DNA of 11,626 bases from an uncultured bacterium (GTDB taxonomy: Bacteria > Hydrothermota > Tepidihabitantia > Tepidihabitantales > Tepidihabitantaceae). Below are positions 1-6,493 of the stretch, in pieces. The position numbers were made by a program, and so were the translations under genes. Numbering within the stretch: the stretch's first letter is position 1; each line of letters starts with the position of its first letter. The stretch covers positions 1 through 11,626 of the forward strand of contig CAKZPX010000149.1 of NCBI GenBank assembly GCA_937139435.1. The letters are read 5' to 3'. The notes below the pieces were generated by a model. The model was not told the DNA's origin. It made no database searches and worked only from the letters and a program-made list of their open reading frames with translations.

Positions 1-349
1 CCCGGCTCCGCAATGGCAATGGAGAAAAACCAGCAATCTCTGCCTGCTTTCTCCGGTTATCCCATACTTCATCCACCCCCGGGATATTCGCCACCATCGC
101 CCCTGCCCGTTCAACAAGACATCCCAACACTATCACCCGGGGCTTGGGCTGCAACCGGCACACCTGCCTGATAAGCGCCCGACAGCTGCGGTCCGCCTGG
201 GCGGTAACGGTACAGGTATTGATAAAAACCGTGTCCGCTGCCTCGGGTTCGGAAACTACCTTAACCCCGGCACCTGCCAGCCGTCCCCGCAGAAGGTCAC
301 TCTCTGCCTGGTTTAACCGGCAGCCGATGGTCAGGACTGCCGCGGTCAT
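1..349 (-). CDS. mtaB: tRNA methylthiotransferase of the MiaB/MtaB family, N-terminal part (cut by window edge)
   Basis: The first 116 codons are visible; the rest lies beyond base 1. The protein starts with the UPF0004 domain of the radical-SAM methylthiotransferases: a GCRLNQAES motif (Cys10), NTCTVT (Cys46) and VLGC (Cys77). These are the three Cys that hold the auxiliary 4Fe-4S cluster in this family. The radical-SAM CxxxCxxC motif and TRAM domain would lie outside the window. The opening TIGCRLNQ and the NTCTVT spacing look more like MtaB (2-methylthiolation of t6A37 in tRNAs reading ANN codons) than MiaB or RimO, but the subfamily is inferred from the N-terminus only. The ATG lies 3 nt after the rpsA stop, with an AAGGA sequence at the end of rpsA as a possible ribosome binding site, so it is probably co-transcribed and translationally coupled with rpsA. 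Confidence 0.85.
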   Translation of the reverse strand, partial: MTAAVLTIGCRLNQAESDLLRGRLAGAGVKVVSEPEAADTVFINTCTVTAQADRSCRALIRQVCRLQPKPRVIVLGCLVERAGAMVANIPGVDEVWDNRRKQAEIAGFSPLPLRSR

Positions 350-352
350 CGA

Positions 353-2038
353 TTACAGATCCTTAAAATCGCGCAGATGGTCTTCCAGTGTGAATTTATC
401 CGGCGGTAACTCCTCCAGCAACCGCTTTGTCTCCTCCTCTTCCTCGGGTGTCTGCGGTTGCAACGCCTTTTCACTCAACAGCACCCGCCGGTTATTCAGG
501 TCAATGCGCAAAACCTTCAGTTCCAGTTCCTCGCCAATCTGATAACTTTCCTTCACCTTCTTACCGCCTCCGCGCACCAGCTGGCTCAGTGGCACAAACC
601 CTTCAATCCCGTAATTCAAACTGACAACAATCCCGGGCTTGGGGATATCCACCACGCGCGCCTTAATCACATCTCCTTCCCTCATCTCCTGCGTCAATCG
701 GTAGAACGGGTCTTCCTGCGTCTGTTTCAAACCTAACGCTATCCGACGGTTCTCCTTATCAATCTCAAGGATAATCGTCTCCACCCCCTGTCCCTTTTTC
801 AACACATCCCGGGGGTGCTTCACCCGTTTGGTCCAGGACAGGTCGGCGTTGTGAATCAGCCCTTCAATCCCTTCCTCTAACTCCACAAACGCACCAAAAT
901 CCTTCAACGACTTAACCTTTCCGGTAACCCGCTGTCCAACATAATACCGCTCATCAATCAGCGACCAGGGGTCGGGCATCGTCTGTTTCAAACCTAACGA
1001 TATCCGGCGGTTCTCCTTATCAATATTAAGAACCACCGCCTCCACCTCCTGGTCAACCGCCAGCACCTGTGCCGGATTATGAATCGTCTTTGTCCAGGAC
1101 ATCTCCGAGATATGAATCAAACCCTCAATTCCCTTCTCCAGTTCCACAAACGCTCCATACTCAGCCAGCGTCGTCACCCGTCCCTTCACCCGGGAACCGA
1201 TCGGATACTTCTCCTCCACCTTCTCCCAGGGATGTGGTGATAGTTGCTTCAGACCGACGGTAATTCTGCCAGTATTCGGGTCAAGGGAAAGCACCTTAAC
1301 CTTCAACTTTCCGCCCACCTGCACCACCTCACTCGGGTGTACCACCTTAACCCATGCCAGATCCGAAATATGCAACAGCGCATCCGCCCCGCCAATATCA
1401 ATAAACGCACCAAAATCGGTAAGCGTTTTCACCGTTCCCTCAATCACATCGCCAACCTGGATCCGCGCCATCACCTCCCGGCGTAAAGCCTCCTGACGTT
1501 CCTCAAGGAGCGCCCGACGGGATACCACGATATTCTTCTTATGCCAGTTCACGGAAAGGATCTTCACCTCAAACTCCTTGCCGACCAGTTCATCCATGTT
1601 CGGCACCGGACGAATATCCACCTGCGAACCCGGTAAAAACGCATCCAGCCCAAGCACATCAACCGCCAGACCGCCCTTCACCCGATGCAACACCTTTGCC
1701 ACCACCGGCTCAGCGTTTCCCGACTTCTCCTTAATCGTCTCCCACGCCAGTTGAAAATCCGCCTTCTTCTTGGAAATAACCGGAAAACCATCCTTATCCT
1801 CCAGCGCGTCAACATACACCTGCACCTGTCTGCCCTCTACCACCTCATCGGGGTTCCGGAACTCCTCTAAAGGCAGAACACCTTCTGCCTTCAAACCGAT
1901 ATCCACCAGCACCGCATTTGCCAGTCGCTTGATAATCGTACCGGTAACTATCTCTCCCTCCCGTAAAATCGGGAAAGAAGTCGCATAGATGTCTCCGGAC
2001 TGTGTGCCGGACTGATTGTCTCTAATATCTTCTATCAT
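353..2038 (-). CDS. rpsA: 30S ribosomal protein S1, six S1 domains
   Basis: 561 residues, close to the 557 of E. coli S1. Six S1 (OB-fold) domains can be placed at about 27-92, 111-175, 197-264, 282-350, 368-437 and 453-523. Domains 1 and 2 are the divergent ribosome-docking pair; domains 3-6 carry the typical FGAFV(E/D)L and GLIH(I/N) RNA-binding pattern. The C-terminus is acidic (a run of five Glu near 534) and ends in FKDL. In E. coli S1 unfolds mRNA leaders on the 30S subunit; the same role is inferred here. The ATG at 2038 follows a full-consensus AAGGAGGT (2048-2055) with 9 nt between, placed inside the 3' end of ispH, which it overlaps by 17 nt. Domains 4 and 5 share an almost identical 45-bp DNA patch, described separately. 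Confidence 0.97.
   Translation of the reverse strand: MIEDIRDNQSGTQSGDIYATSFPILREGEIVTGTIIKRLANAVLVDIGLKAEGVLPLEEFRNPDEVVEGRQVQVYVDALEDKDGFPVISKKKADFQLAWETIKEKSGNAEPVVAKVLHRVKGGLAVDVLGLDAFLPGSQVDIRPVPNMDELVGKEFEVKILSVNWHKKNIVVSRRALLEERQEALRREVMARIQVGDVIEGTVKTLTDFGAFIDIGGADALLHISDLAWVKVVHPSEVVQVGGKLKVKVLSLDPNTGRITVGLKQLSPHPWEKVEEKYPIGSRVKGRVTTLAEYGAFVELEKGIEGLIHISEMSWTKTIHNPAQVLAVDQEVEAVVLNIDKENRRISLGLKQTMPDPWSLIDERYYVGQRVTGKVKSLKDFGAFVELEEGIEGLIHNADLSWTKRVKHPRDVLKKGQGVETIILEIDKENRRIALGLKQTQEDPFYRLTQEMREGDVIKARVVDIPKPGIVVSLNYGIEGFVPLSQLVRGGGKKVKESYQIGEELELKVLRIDLNNRRVLLSEKALQPQTPEEEEETKRLLEELPPDKFTLEDHLRDFKDL
719..1024 (-). repeat. Pair of 45-bp near-identical direct repeats inside rpsA (719-763 and 980-1024)
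   Basis: The two copies match at 43 of 45 positions and are offset by 261 bp (87 codons), one S1-domain period. They encode the last 15 residues of S1 domains 4 and 5, IDKENRRI-S/A-LGLKQT. One mismatch is silent (Arg CGC/CGT) and the other changes Ser to Ala. Both copies share the same codon choices, while neighbouring parts of the two domains differ much more at the DNA level. This fits a recent local gene conversion rather than only protein-level selection. Confidence 0.8.
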
Positions 2039-2945
2039 TCGTGTCAGACCTCCTTAAAACTCGGTCGCGCCTTAACTTACTCCGGGCAACACCGCATCGG
2101 GAGCGGGTACCAGGAAGGACACAACCGGAATTGTCTAAAATTCGGGCAATTTCTGCTACCGCACTTGCCGGAGTGGACGCACCAGCAACCACACCAATTC
2201 TTTTATAACCTCGCCAGCGCCTTAAATCCAGTTCCTCGGCACCGGTGATATGCTCCACCGGCTTACCCTGGGCACGGATGATATCCGTTAACCGTCGGGT
2301 GTTGGCGCTGTTCTTCCCTCCAACCACTACCACCGCATCAACCATCTGCGCCAGCCGGACTGCTGACTCCTGCCGGGCAACCACTTCCGCACATACGGTA
2401 TCAAAAACCCGAATTTCAGTATAGCGGAAATCAAGCAGCTTGGCAACTGCTTCCTTCAACATCTCCCGGCTGATGGTTGTCTGCGCCACCAGCCCTATCC
2501 TGCCCTGCAAACGTAATCCGGGTGAAAAAACCCTTGCTCCTTTACCTGCTGCGGCTAAAATCGCCTTCACCTCAGGATGATTCCTCTCACCCACCACCAC
2601 CACCTGATAACCGTCGGCACTTAACTTCCGGGCAACATTCTGCACCCGCCGGACATAAGGACAGGTAGCATCAATCACCGCAATCCCCTGCCGGGCACAC
2701 TCCTCAAGCACCCGGGCCGGACAACCGTGCGCCCGAATCACCAGACACCCATTACGGACATCTACCAGCCTTCGCACCGGCTTAATCCCGGCAGCAGCAA
2801 GTTCCTGTAAAACCCGGGGATTATGCACCAGCTGCCCAAAAGTATAAACCCGGGGAAATTTCTTCAACCCTGCCCTTGCCAACCGGAGCGCCCGCTCGAC
2901 CCCGAAGCAAAAACCGTTCGGTCGGGCAACAATCACCCTGCCCAT
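2022..2945 (-). CDS. ispH: 4-hydroxy-3-methylbut-2-enyl diphosphate reductase (IspH/LytB)
   Basis: 307 residues. IspH reduces HMBPP to IPP and DMAPP, the last step of the MEP isoprenoid pathway. The three cluster ligands are present: Cys13 (GFCFGVERA), Cys95 (DATCPYV) and Cys185 (DTVCAE). Substrate-site residues are also seen: His42 (LVHNPRV), His74 (RAHG), His123 and Glu125 (NHPEV), Thr156-Thr157 (AQTTIS), the KNSANT motif at 211-216 and AGASTPAS at 253-260. The core ends near residue 272; the last ~35 residues are an unusual Arg-rich tail that holds the rpsA ribosome binding site and overlaps rpsA by 17 nt in another frame. The ATG comes 4 nt after the plsC stop. In several clostridia IspH and S1 are one fused protein; here they are separate and out of frame. 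Confidence 0.97.
   Translation of the reverse strand: MGRVIVARPNGFCFGVERALRLARAGLKKFPRVYTFGQLVHNPRVLQELAAAGIKPVRRLVDVRNGCLVIRAHGCPARVLEECARQGIAVIDATCPYVRRVQNVARKLSADGYQVVVVGERNHPEVKAILAAAGKGARVFSPGLRLQGRIGLVAQTTISREMLKEAVAKLLDFRYTEIRVFDTVCAEVVARQESAVRLAQMVDAVVVVGGKNSANTRRLTDIIRAQGKPVEHITGAEELDLRRWRGYKRIGVVAGASTPASAVAEIARILDNSGCVLPGTRSRCGVARSKLRRDRVLRRSDTNDRRY
2048..2055 (-). promoter_or_regulatory. Strong Shine-Dalgarno of rpsA inside ispH
   Basis: The minus strand reads AAGGAGGT, a full match to the anti-SD of 16S rRNA, nine bases before the rpsA ATG. It lies in the coding sequence for the C-terminal tail of IspH. It fixes the rpsA start and suggests that S1 is made at a higher rate than its upstream neighbours. 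Confidence 0.8.
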
Positions 2946-2949
2946 AAAA

Positions 2950-3594
2950 TCATCGCTTCTCTCCAGCCAGCGCCATCACCCGTTCCTGCACCAGGGCGGT
3001 AAACCTGGTATAACCATCCCGATTTACCGGAAACCGCTCTGGAAACACCGCACTGCCAAACCGCACCCGGATCGGCACACAACCCCGGGGCTTAACCCGC
3101 AACCCCAGCCGAACAAAATCCCTGTCCACCCAGTAAGAAAGCAACGACCTGCTCAAACCCGAAATAAACGCCGGCACCACCGGCACCTGATTCCGCACCG
3201 CCAGCATCCCGATACCGGGTTTAAACTCACCCAGCCTGCCATTCCGGCTCCTTGTCCCCTCGGGAAAAAGCACCAGTATCCTGCCCTGTCGCAACACCCG
3301 GGAACACAGCCGGATTGCCCTCCGGTCAACACCACCCCTGCCCACCGGCAGCGCATTCCAGCTCCTTATCAACCAGGCAAACGCCCGATGCCGGAACAAC
3401 TCCTCCTTAGCAAGAAAATATATCTCTCTGCCTGCTGCCCAGCCGATAAGCAACGGGTCAAAATTAGAAGTATGATTTGCTGCAATAATCTGCGCCCCGG
3501 GCAACAACTCCTCCCGTCCCTCAACCCGCAGGGGCAGAAAAAGCCTTGCCCCGGGATAGGTCAAGACCCATGCTATCCGCCAGCGCCAGCGCAT
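2950..3594 (-). CDS. plsC: 1-acyl-sn-glycerol-3-phosphate acyltransferase (PlsC-like)
   Basis: 214 residues, usual for a short bacterial lysophosphatidate acyltransferase, which adds the second acyl chain to make phosphatidate at the inner membrane. The LPLAT blocks appear in order: NHTSNFDP (His41 and Asp46, the catalytic HX4D), a GRGGVDR block at 85-91, FPEGTRSRNG at 110-119 (glycerol-phosphate binding) and VPVVPAF at 137-143. The N-terminus (about 6-21) is hydrophobic with Arg and Trp and may be an interfacial membrane segment. The ATG follows the cmk stop after 3 nt and the gene ends 4 nt before ispH, so translation is probably coupled. Acyl chain and exact acceptor cannot be told from sequence. 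Confidence 0.93.
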   Translation of the reverse strand: MRWRWRIAWVLTYPGARLFLPLRVEGREELLPGAQIIAANHTSNFDPLLIGWAAGREIYFLAKEELFRHRAFAWLIRSWNALPVGRGGVDRRAIRLCSRVLRQGRILVLFPEGTRSRNGRLGEFKPGIGMLAVRNQVPVVPAFISGLSRSLLSYWVDRDFVRLGLRVKPRGCVPIRVRFGSAVFPERFPVNRDGYTRFTALVQERVMALAGEKR

Positions 3595-3597
3595 AAT

Positions 3598-4302
3598 TCA
3601 CTGCTCGCCCTGTATCCTTCTTTGCGCCAGCGCACACACCACCGCCACCTCCTCCTCAATTGTCAGATGGGTAGTATCAATTAAAACCGCATCCGGCATC
3701 CGGCGCAACGGACTCAAATCCCGGCTGGAATCAATCCTGTCCCGCTGTAAAAGATTCCTCCGCACCTCGCTATCGCTCATCCCCTTATCCAGCCCCTGCT
3801 CCTTCAACTCTGCCCGGCGTCGCCTTACCCGCTCCGCAATAGCGCACTCCAGAAATATCTTCAACTGCGCATCAGGAAAAACAACGCTTCCAATATCCCG
3901 GCCCTCACAAACAACATTCCTGCCCCTTGCCAGCCGGCGCTGCTCCGCCACCATCATCTTCCGCACCACGCCCAGCGCCGAAACCGCTGAAACCAGCCGA
4001 TTCACCTCTGGACTCCGTATCTCCCGGCTAACATCCTCGCCATCCAGAAAAACCCTTAAACCACCATCATCCCAGCACAACTCCAGCCGTGTTGAACGCA
4101 ACAGCTGGCGCAGCGCCCGCTCATCATCCAGGCGCACCCCGCTCCGTAAAACCTTCAGGGTCACCGCCCGATACATCGCACCGGTATCCAGATAAAAAAA
4201 GCCCAGCCGCCTCGCACACAACCGCGCTGTCGTTGACTTTCCAGAACCTGCCGGACCATCAATCGCAATAACAAAACCGTGCTTATTACCCTTACCTGCC
4301 AC
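3598..4302 (-). CDS. cmk: Cytidylate (CMP/dCMP) kinase
   Basis: 234 residues, slightly longer than E. coli Cmk (227). It phosphorylates CMP and dCMP to the diphosphates with ATP. Seen in order: P-loop GPAGSGKST (16-24), DTGAMYR (39-45, nucleotide binding), CEGRDIGSVVFP (132-143, CMP contacts), an Arg-rich LID region (about 157-170) and QRDRIDSSRDLSPL (186-199), which holds the CMP-specific Arg and Asp. The start is GTG at 4302, with AGGGAG about 10 nt upstream and the stop of the preceding gene 14 nt away; no in-frame ATG lies between this GTG and the P-loop. cmk next to plsC, ispH and rpsA is a common bacterial arrangement. Confidence 0.97.
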   Translation of the reverse strand: MAGKGNKHGFVIAIDGPAGSGKSTTARLCARRLGFFYLDTGAMYRAVTLKVLRSGVRLDDERALRQLLRSTRLELCWDDGGLRVFLDGEDVSREIRSPEVNRLVSAVSALGVVRKMMVAEQRRLARGRNVVCEGRDIGSVVFPDAQLKIFLECAIAERVRRRRAELKEQGLDKGMSDSEVRRNLLQRDRIDSSRDLSPLRRMPDAVLIDTTHLTIEEEVAVVCALAQRRIQGEQ

Positions 4303-4316
4303 CCGGCGAACTCTCC

Positions 4317-4793
4317 CTACTCTACTGACTCCCGCAGGGCGTACTGCTGTGCCAGATGCAACTGCATATGCCGTAACCGCGAGGCGATGGTCTGCGCCAC
4401 CAAACGCATCATCACATAACCCAGCCTCGGGTCCTCAACAAACAACCGCTCCAGCTCTGACACCTCAAACTCCAGATAACTGCAATCGGTAATCGCCCGG
4501 CTCCCGGCGGTATAATGCGGATTACCCACCAGACCTGACCAGGCAAACATATCCCCCGTGCCCAGCGTGGTAATCTGATATGTCTGATTAACAACCCCGA
4601 AATCCAGGGTTAAAATCACCCCCAGCCTACCTGAAACCAGAACATAGAACTTACTCGCCGGCTCGCCCTGCAAATCAATCGGCTCCCCCGCCTTCACCTT
4701 CTTCAACTTTGCCAGTCGGGCAACCTGCTCCAGTTCTGAACGCTCCAGTTGCTCAAACCCCTTAATCCCCTGCAAAAACGATACGATATCCAT
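4317..4793 (-). CDS. Stand-alone cyclic-nucleotide-binding-fold protein (CRP-like sensor without DNA-binding domain)
   Basis: 158 residues from the ATG at 4793. It fits the CRP/FNR-type effector domain: FEQL (13-16) before the beta-roll, VKAGEPI (34-39), SKFYVLVSGRLGVI (47-60), then GTGDMFAWSGLVGNPHYTAGSRA (split as 79-90 and 91-100), a beta strand SYLEFE and a C-helix ending at about 150. There is no helix-turn-helix. In the phosphate-binding cassette the usual Glu (as in GE-L) is absent, although an Arg is near the usual place (Arg99), so cAMP binding is doubtful; another ligand or a purely protein-protein role is possible. A GTG directly precedes the ATG, but AGGAGG lies exactly 6 nt before the ATG. 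The stop of the upstream barrel gene is inside that Shine-Dalgarno, so the two are translationally coupled. Confidence 0.85.
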   Translation of the reverse strand: MDIVSFLQGIKGFEQLERSELEQVARLAKLKKVKAGEPIDLQGEPASKFYVLVSGRLGVILTLDFGVVNQTYQITTLGTGDMFAWSGLVGNPHYTAGSRAITDCSYLEFEVSELERLFVEDPRLGYVMMRLVAQTIASRLRHMQLHLAQQYALRESVE

Positions 4794-4799
4794 CACTTA

Positions 4800-4805
4800 C
4801 CTCCT
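4800..4805 (-). promoter_or_regulatory. Shine-Dalgarno that decides the start of the CNB-fold gene
   Basis: The minus strand reads AGGAGG, then TAAGTG, then ATG at 4793. Six bases to the ATG is near optimal, three bases to the GTG at 4796 is too short. The TAG stop of the preceding barrel gene shares bases with this site, so ribosomes ending on that gene stop right on the entry site of the next. Confidence 0.7.
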
Positions 4806-5508
4806 AAAAACTCTCCTGCAAAGACACATAGAAAACCCGATTCAACCTTGTCCTCTCTTTATTCCCCAGTATGTCGCGCAACGCAAACCCAACCCGCACC
4901 CGGTCCTGAAAAGTCCATACCATCCCGGCATTCAGCCACCCGCCCCGAAACTTACCATTACCGGGCAGGTCATTCAAACCCGGGTCATACTCTGCCACCA
5001 GTTCCACATTACCAGGAAACAACTGGTTAACCACCACAAACCCATTAAACCCCTGCCACCAGTTCACGCCCAGTTCACAATAGGTCCGGCTTGCCTCAAT
5101 TGTCTTACCGATTGCCAGAAAAACCCCTTTCTCCTTCACAGTAAACCGATCCCCGCCCTTACTGTAATAATCATAACCCTGGCTTTCAAACCCCAGCGCC
5201 AGGTCGGGCGCATAACCCGCCTCCTTCAAAACCGCAAATCGCACCAGAAGTTCTGGTCTTGGTCTTGACAACTCGGGATTATCTGAACCGATAAAGCGAT
5301 TCACGCTATAACTCATCCCCATTGTCAACCGGTCAAAAAGCCCGACACCAAACCGGGCGATTATTCCGCCCTCGCCCCACAACCGCAGACCGGCAAGATA
5401 CTCACCATGCGCCAGCGAGATCGGCACTGGCTGGTCAATATGATAAATAATCCCCTGAGCGGACAACCCCGCTACCAGCACAACAAAACAGCATATTATA
5501 CTTCTCAT
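4804..5508 (-). CDS. Predicted outer-membrane beta-barrel protein, family not recognised
   Basis: 234 residues from ATG 5508. The N-terminus is a signal peptide: MRS, a hydrophobic core IICCFVVLVAGL and a likely cut near SAQG (16-19). The rest has the alternating polar/hydrophobic pattern of antiparallel strands with short Gly/Asp/Asn turns (for example GLFDRLTMGMSYSV, LALGFESQGYDYY, LVAEYDPGLND, VGFALRDILG). It ends VFYVSLQESF: a C-terminal Phe with aromatics and hydrophobics at alternate positions resembles the beta-signal read by BamA. Function is unknown; a small porin, a lipid-handling barrel or a structural barrel are all possible. A TTG 18 nt upstream (5526) is an alternative start, but ATG gives a cleaner signal peptide and sits just after a promoter. 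It heads the run of genes leading to rpsA. Confidence 0.7.
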   Translation of the reverse strand: MRSIICCFVVLVAGLSAQGIIYHIDQPVPISLAHGEYLAGLRLWGEGGIIARFGVGLFDRLTMGMSYSVNRFIGSDNPELSRPRPELLVRFAVLKEAGYAPDLALGFESQGYDYYSKGGDRFTVKEKGVFLAIGKTIEASRTYCELGVNWWQGFNGFVVVNQLFPGNVELVAEYDPGLNDLPGNGKFRGGWLNAGMVWTFQDRVRVGFALRDILGNKERTRLNRVFYVSLQESF

Positions 5509-5514
5509 GCTTTC

Positions 5515-5543
5515 AGGATAGACCAAACCCCTCCCTCTGTCAA
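5515..5543 (-). promoter_or_regulatory. Sigma70-type promoter abutting the barrel gene
   Basis: On the minus strand: -35 TTGACA (5538-5543, perfect), 17-bp spacer, -10 TATCCT (5515-5520, 4 of 6). The ATG at 5508 begins 6 nt after the -10 box, so the predicted transcript starts on or next to the start codon. There is no good Shine-Dalgarno between -10 and ATG. This would drive the barrel-CNB-cmk-plsC-ispH-rpsA-mtaB run. Confidence 0.5.
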
Positions 5544-5554
5544 CACTTCCAGCA

Positions 5555-5598
5555 CCGGAAAGGAAAAAGGCTTAAACTTCCGGGTGTTAACAACACCC
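5555..5598 (-). repeat. Two abutting inverted repeats between the unknown gene and the barrel gene
   Basis: GGGTGTT (5582-5588) and AACACCC (5592-5598) pair perfectly over 7 bp with a 3-nt loop. CCGGAA (5555-5560) and TTCCGG (5578-5583) form a second 6-bp pair that shares bases 5582-5583 with the first, so the two hairpins compete. Neither is followed by a T-run on either strand, so they do not look like rho-independent terminators. They may be an operator or leader structure, or chance. Confidence 0.3.
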
Positions 5599-5631
5599 TT
5601 CCTCTAAAAAGCGGCTCCTGTTATTCTATTT

Positions 5632-5660
5632 ATTATACCCGCTACACTTACTGTTACCGA
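5632..5660 (-). promoter_or_regulatory. Possible second promoter upstream of the barrel gene
   Basis: A perfect TATAAT lies at 5632-5637 on the minus strand, but the best -35 at 17 bp (5655-5660, TCGGTA) matches only half of TTGACA. If used, it gives a leader of about 115 nt containing the inverted repeats at 5555-5598. Confidence 0.3.
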
Positions 5661-5698
5661 CTCTTAACGATTTTATTAACAGCAGACATTAACCAGCC

Positions 5699-6268
5699 CT
5701 ACTTCTCCCACTCCTCACTTTTCTGTTCCACAAACCTATCGCCATTCCCTATATAGCGCGACTCCACCCAGCCCCGGAAATGACGTGTTTCAATAAAATT
5801 CGGACGCACAATGGTTGTCATCAAAGTTGTCCATCCTGCCTCTCCATCAAGTAAAACCTCGGCTCGCATTCCTTTTACCGTCGGCACCATATCCACCACA
5901 TAGATACGATCATCGCTCACCTCTACTCCTCTATAAATTTTAGCAATCACCACCGGCTTATGCGGACTCACAACATAACCAACCGCAAACTCCAGAATAT
6001 TTTCATCCCCTTCGGACATATCGCAACCAGCAATATAGGTCTTCTCGCCCCTGCCTGTGTAAACAAACCAGTAGCCCGTCTGTTCTCCGTAAATTTTCAA
6101 GGTGTCATTCTTACCATCGCCATCAACATCCAGATAATAAAAAACCGGCTCGGTTAAAGAATCCAGCCGCACGCGCACAACATTCACATCGCCATAATAA
6201 TCACGAACCAGCAACTTGCCATTCAAAAAAGACAGGGCAAACACCAGGGGAACAACTATCCTCCTAAT
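5699..6268 (-). CDS. Secreted or membrane-anchored protein of unknown function, probable ATT start
   Basis: 189 residues if it starts at ATT 6268, 181 if at GTG 6244. From ATT the N-terminus is (M)RRIVVPLVFALSFLNG, two Arg then a hydrophobic stretch, like a signal peptide or anchor. GGGAGGTG lies 6 nt before the ATT (GGAGG-N6-ATT), which is optimal; the GTG has only an AGGAGG 15 nt away and would lose the positive n-region. The body is beta-rich. It contains DVDGDGKND, an EF-hand or dockerin-like calcium loop, and repeated short strands (FVYTGRGEKTYIAGC, RIYVVDMVPT). It ends in a charged tail, KSEEWEK. No family recognised. It is preceded by tandem promoters and a long leader and followed by 190 nt before the barrel gene, with no clear terminator, so read-through into that operon is possible. 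Confidence 0.65.
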   Translation of the reverse strand: MRRIVVPLVFALSFLNGKLLVRDYYGDVNVVRVRLDSLTEPVFYYLDVDGDGKNDTLKIYGEQTGYWFVYTGRGEKTYIAGCDMSEGDENILEFAVGYVVSPHKPVVIAKIYRGVEVSDDRIYVVDMVPTVKGMRAEVLLDGEAGWTTLMTTIVRPNFIETRHFRGWVESRYIGNGDRFVEQKSEEWEK

Positions 6269-6328
6269 AAAACACCTCCCTTTTACCTGTGTATCTCAAT
6301 CAAACCTTTGCTTCCCTCTGCTATCTTT

Positions 6329-6334
6329 ATTGTA
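6329..6334 (-). promoter_or_regulatory. Weak internal -10 element in the leader
   Basis: TACAAT (5 of 6 to TATAAT) on the minus strand, about 60 nt before the ATT start, but with no -35 resemblance at 16-18 bp. Listed because it would give a short leader bypassing the repeats. Confidence 0.15.
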
Positions 6335-6344
6335 TGGCATGGCG

Positions 6345-6412
6345 CAGAAGCGAGAAAGAGCAGAAGCGCAATTGTTAAACTTCTGCTCTTCCGCACTAAT
6401 CACTTCTGCTCT
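6345..6412 (-). repeat. Cluster of CTTCTGC-type repeats with an 11-bp inverted repeat in the leader
   Basis: AAGAGCAGAAG (6356-6366) and CTTCTGCTCTT (6380-6390) are perfect reverse complements with a 13-nt loop. A third copy, ACTTCTGCTCT, recurs at 6402-6412 as a direct repeat of 6379-6389, and CAGAAGCG occurs at 6345-6352 and again at 6361-6368. CACTAA (6394-6399) and TTAGTG (6430-6435) form another pair around the cluster. In RNA from P1 or P2 the arms could swap partners. No T-run follows, so it is not a simple terminator. It matches no riboswitch class I know. Confidence 0.5.
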
Positions 6413-6493
6413 CCTGTGTAATCCTTGTTTTAGTGGATGTAGCATAGCAACCTTAACATCTCAGTGCTCCCTTATCTGGTTATATAAACCCGT

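Noticed and set aside
144..542. A 132-codon plus-strand frame over the mtaB/rpsA junction
   Set aside because: Antisense to two clear genes; Ser/Arg-rich translation without motif.
2022..2038. A translational frameshift producing an IspH-S1 fusion protein
   Set aside because: rpsA has its own perfect Shine-Dalgarno and ATG, and no slippery heptamer was noticed in the 17-nt overlap.
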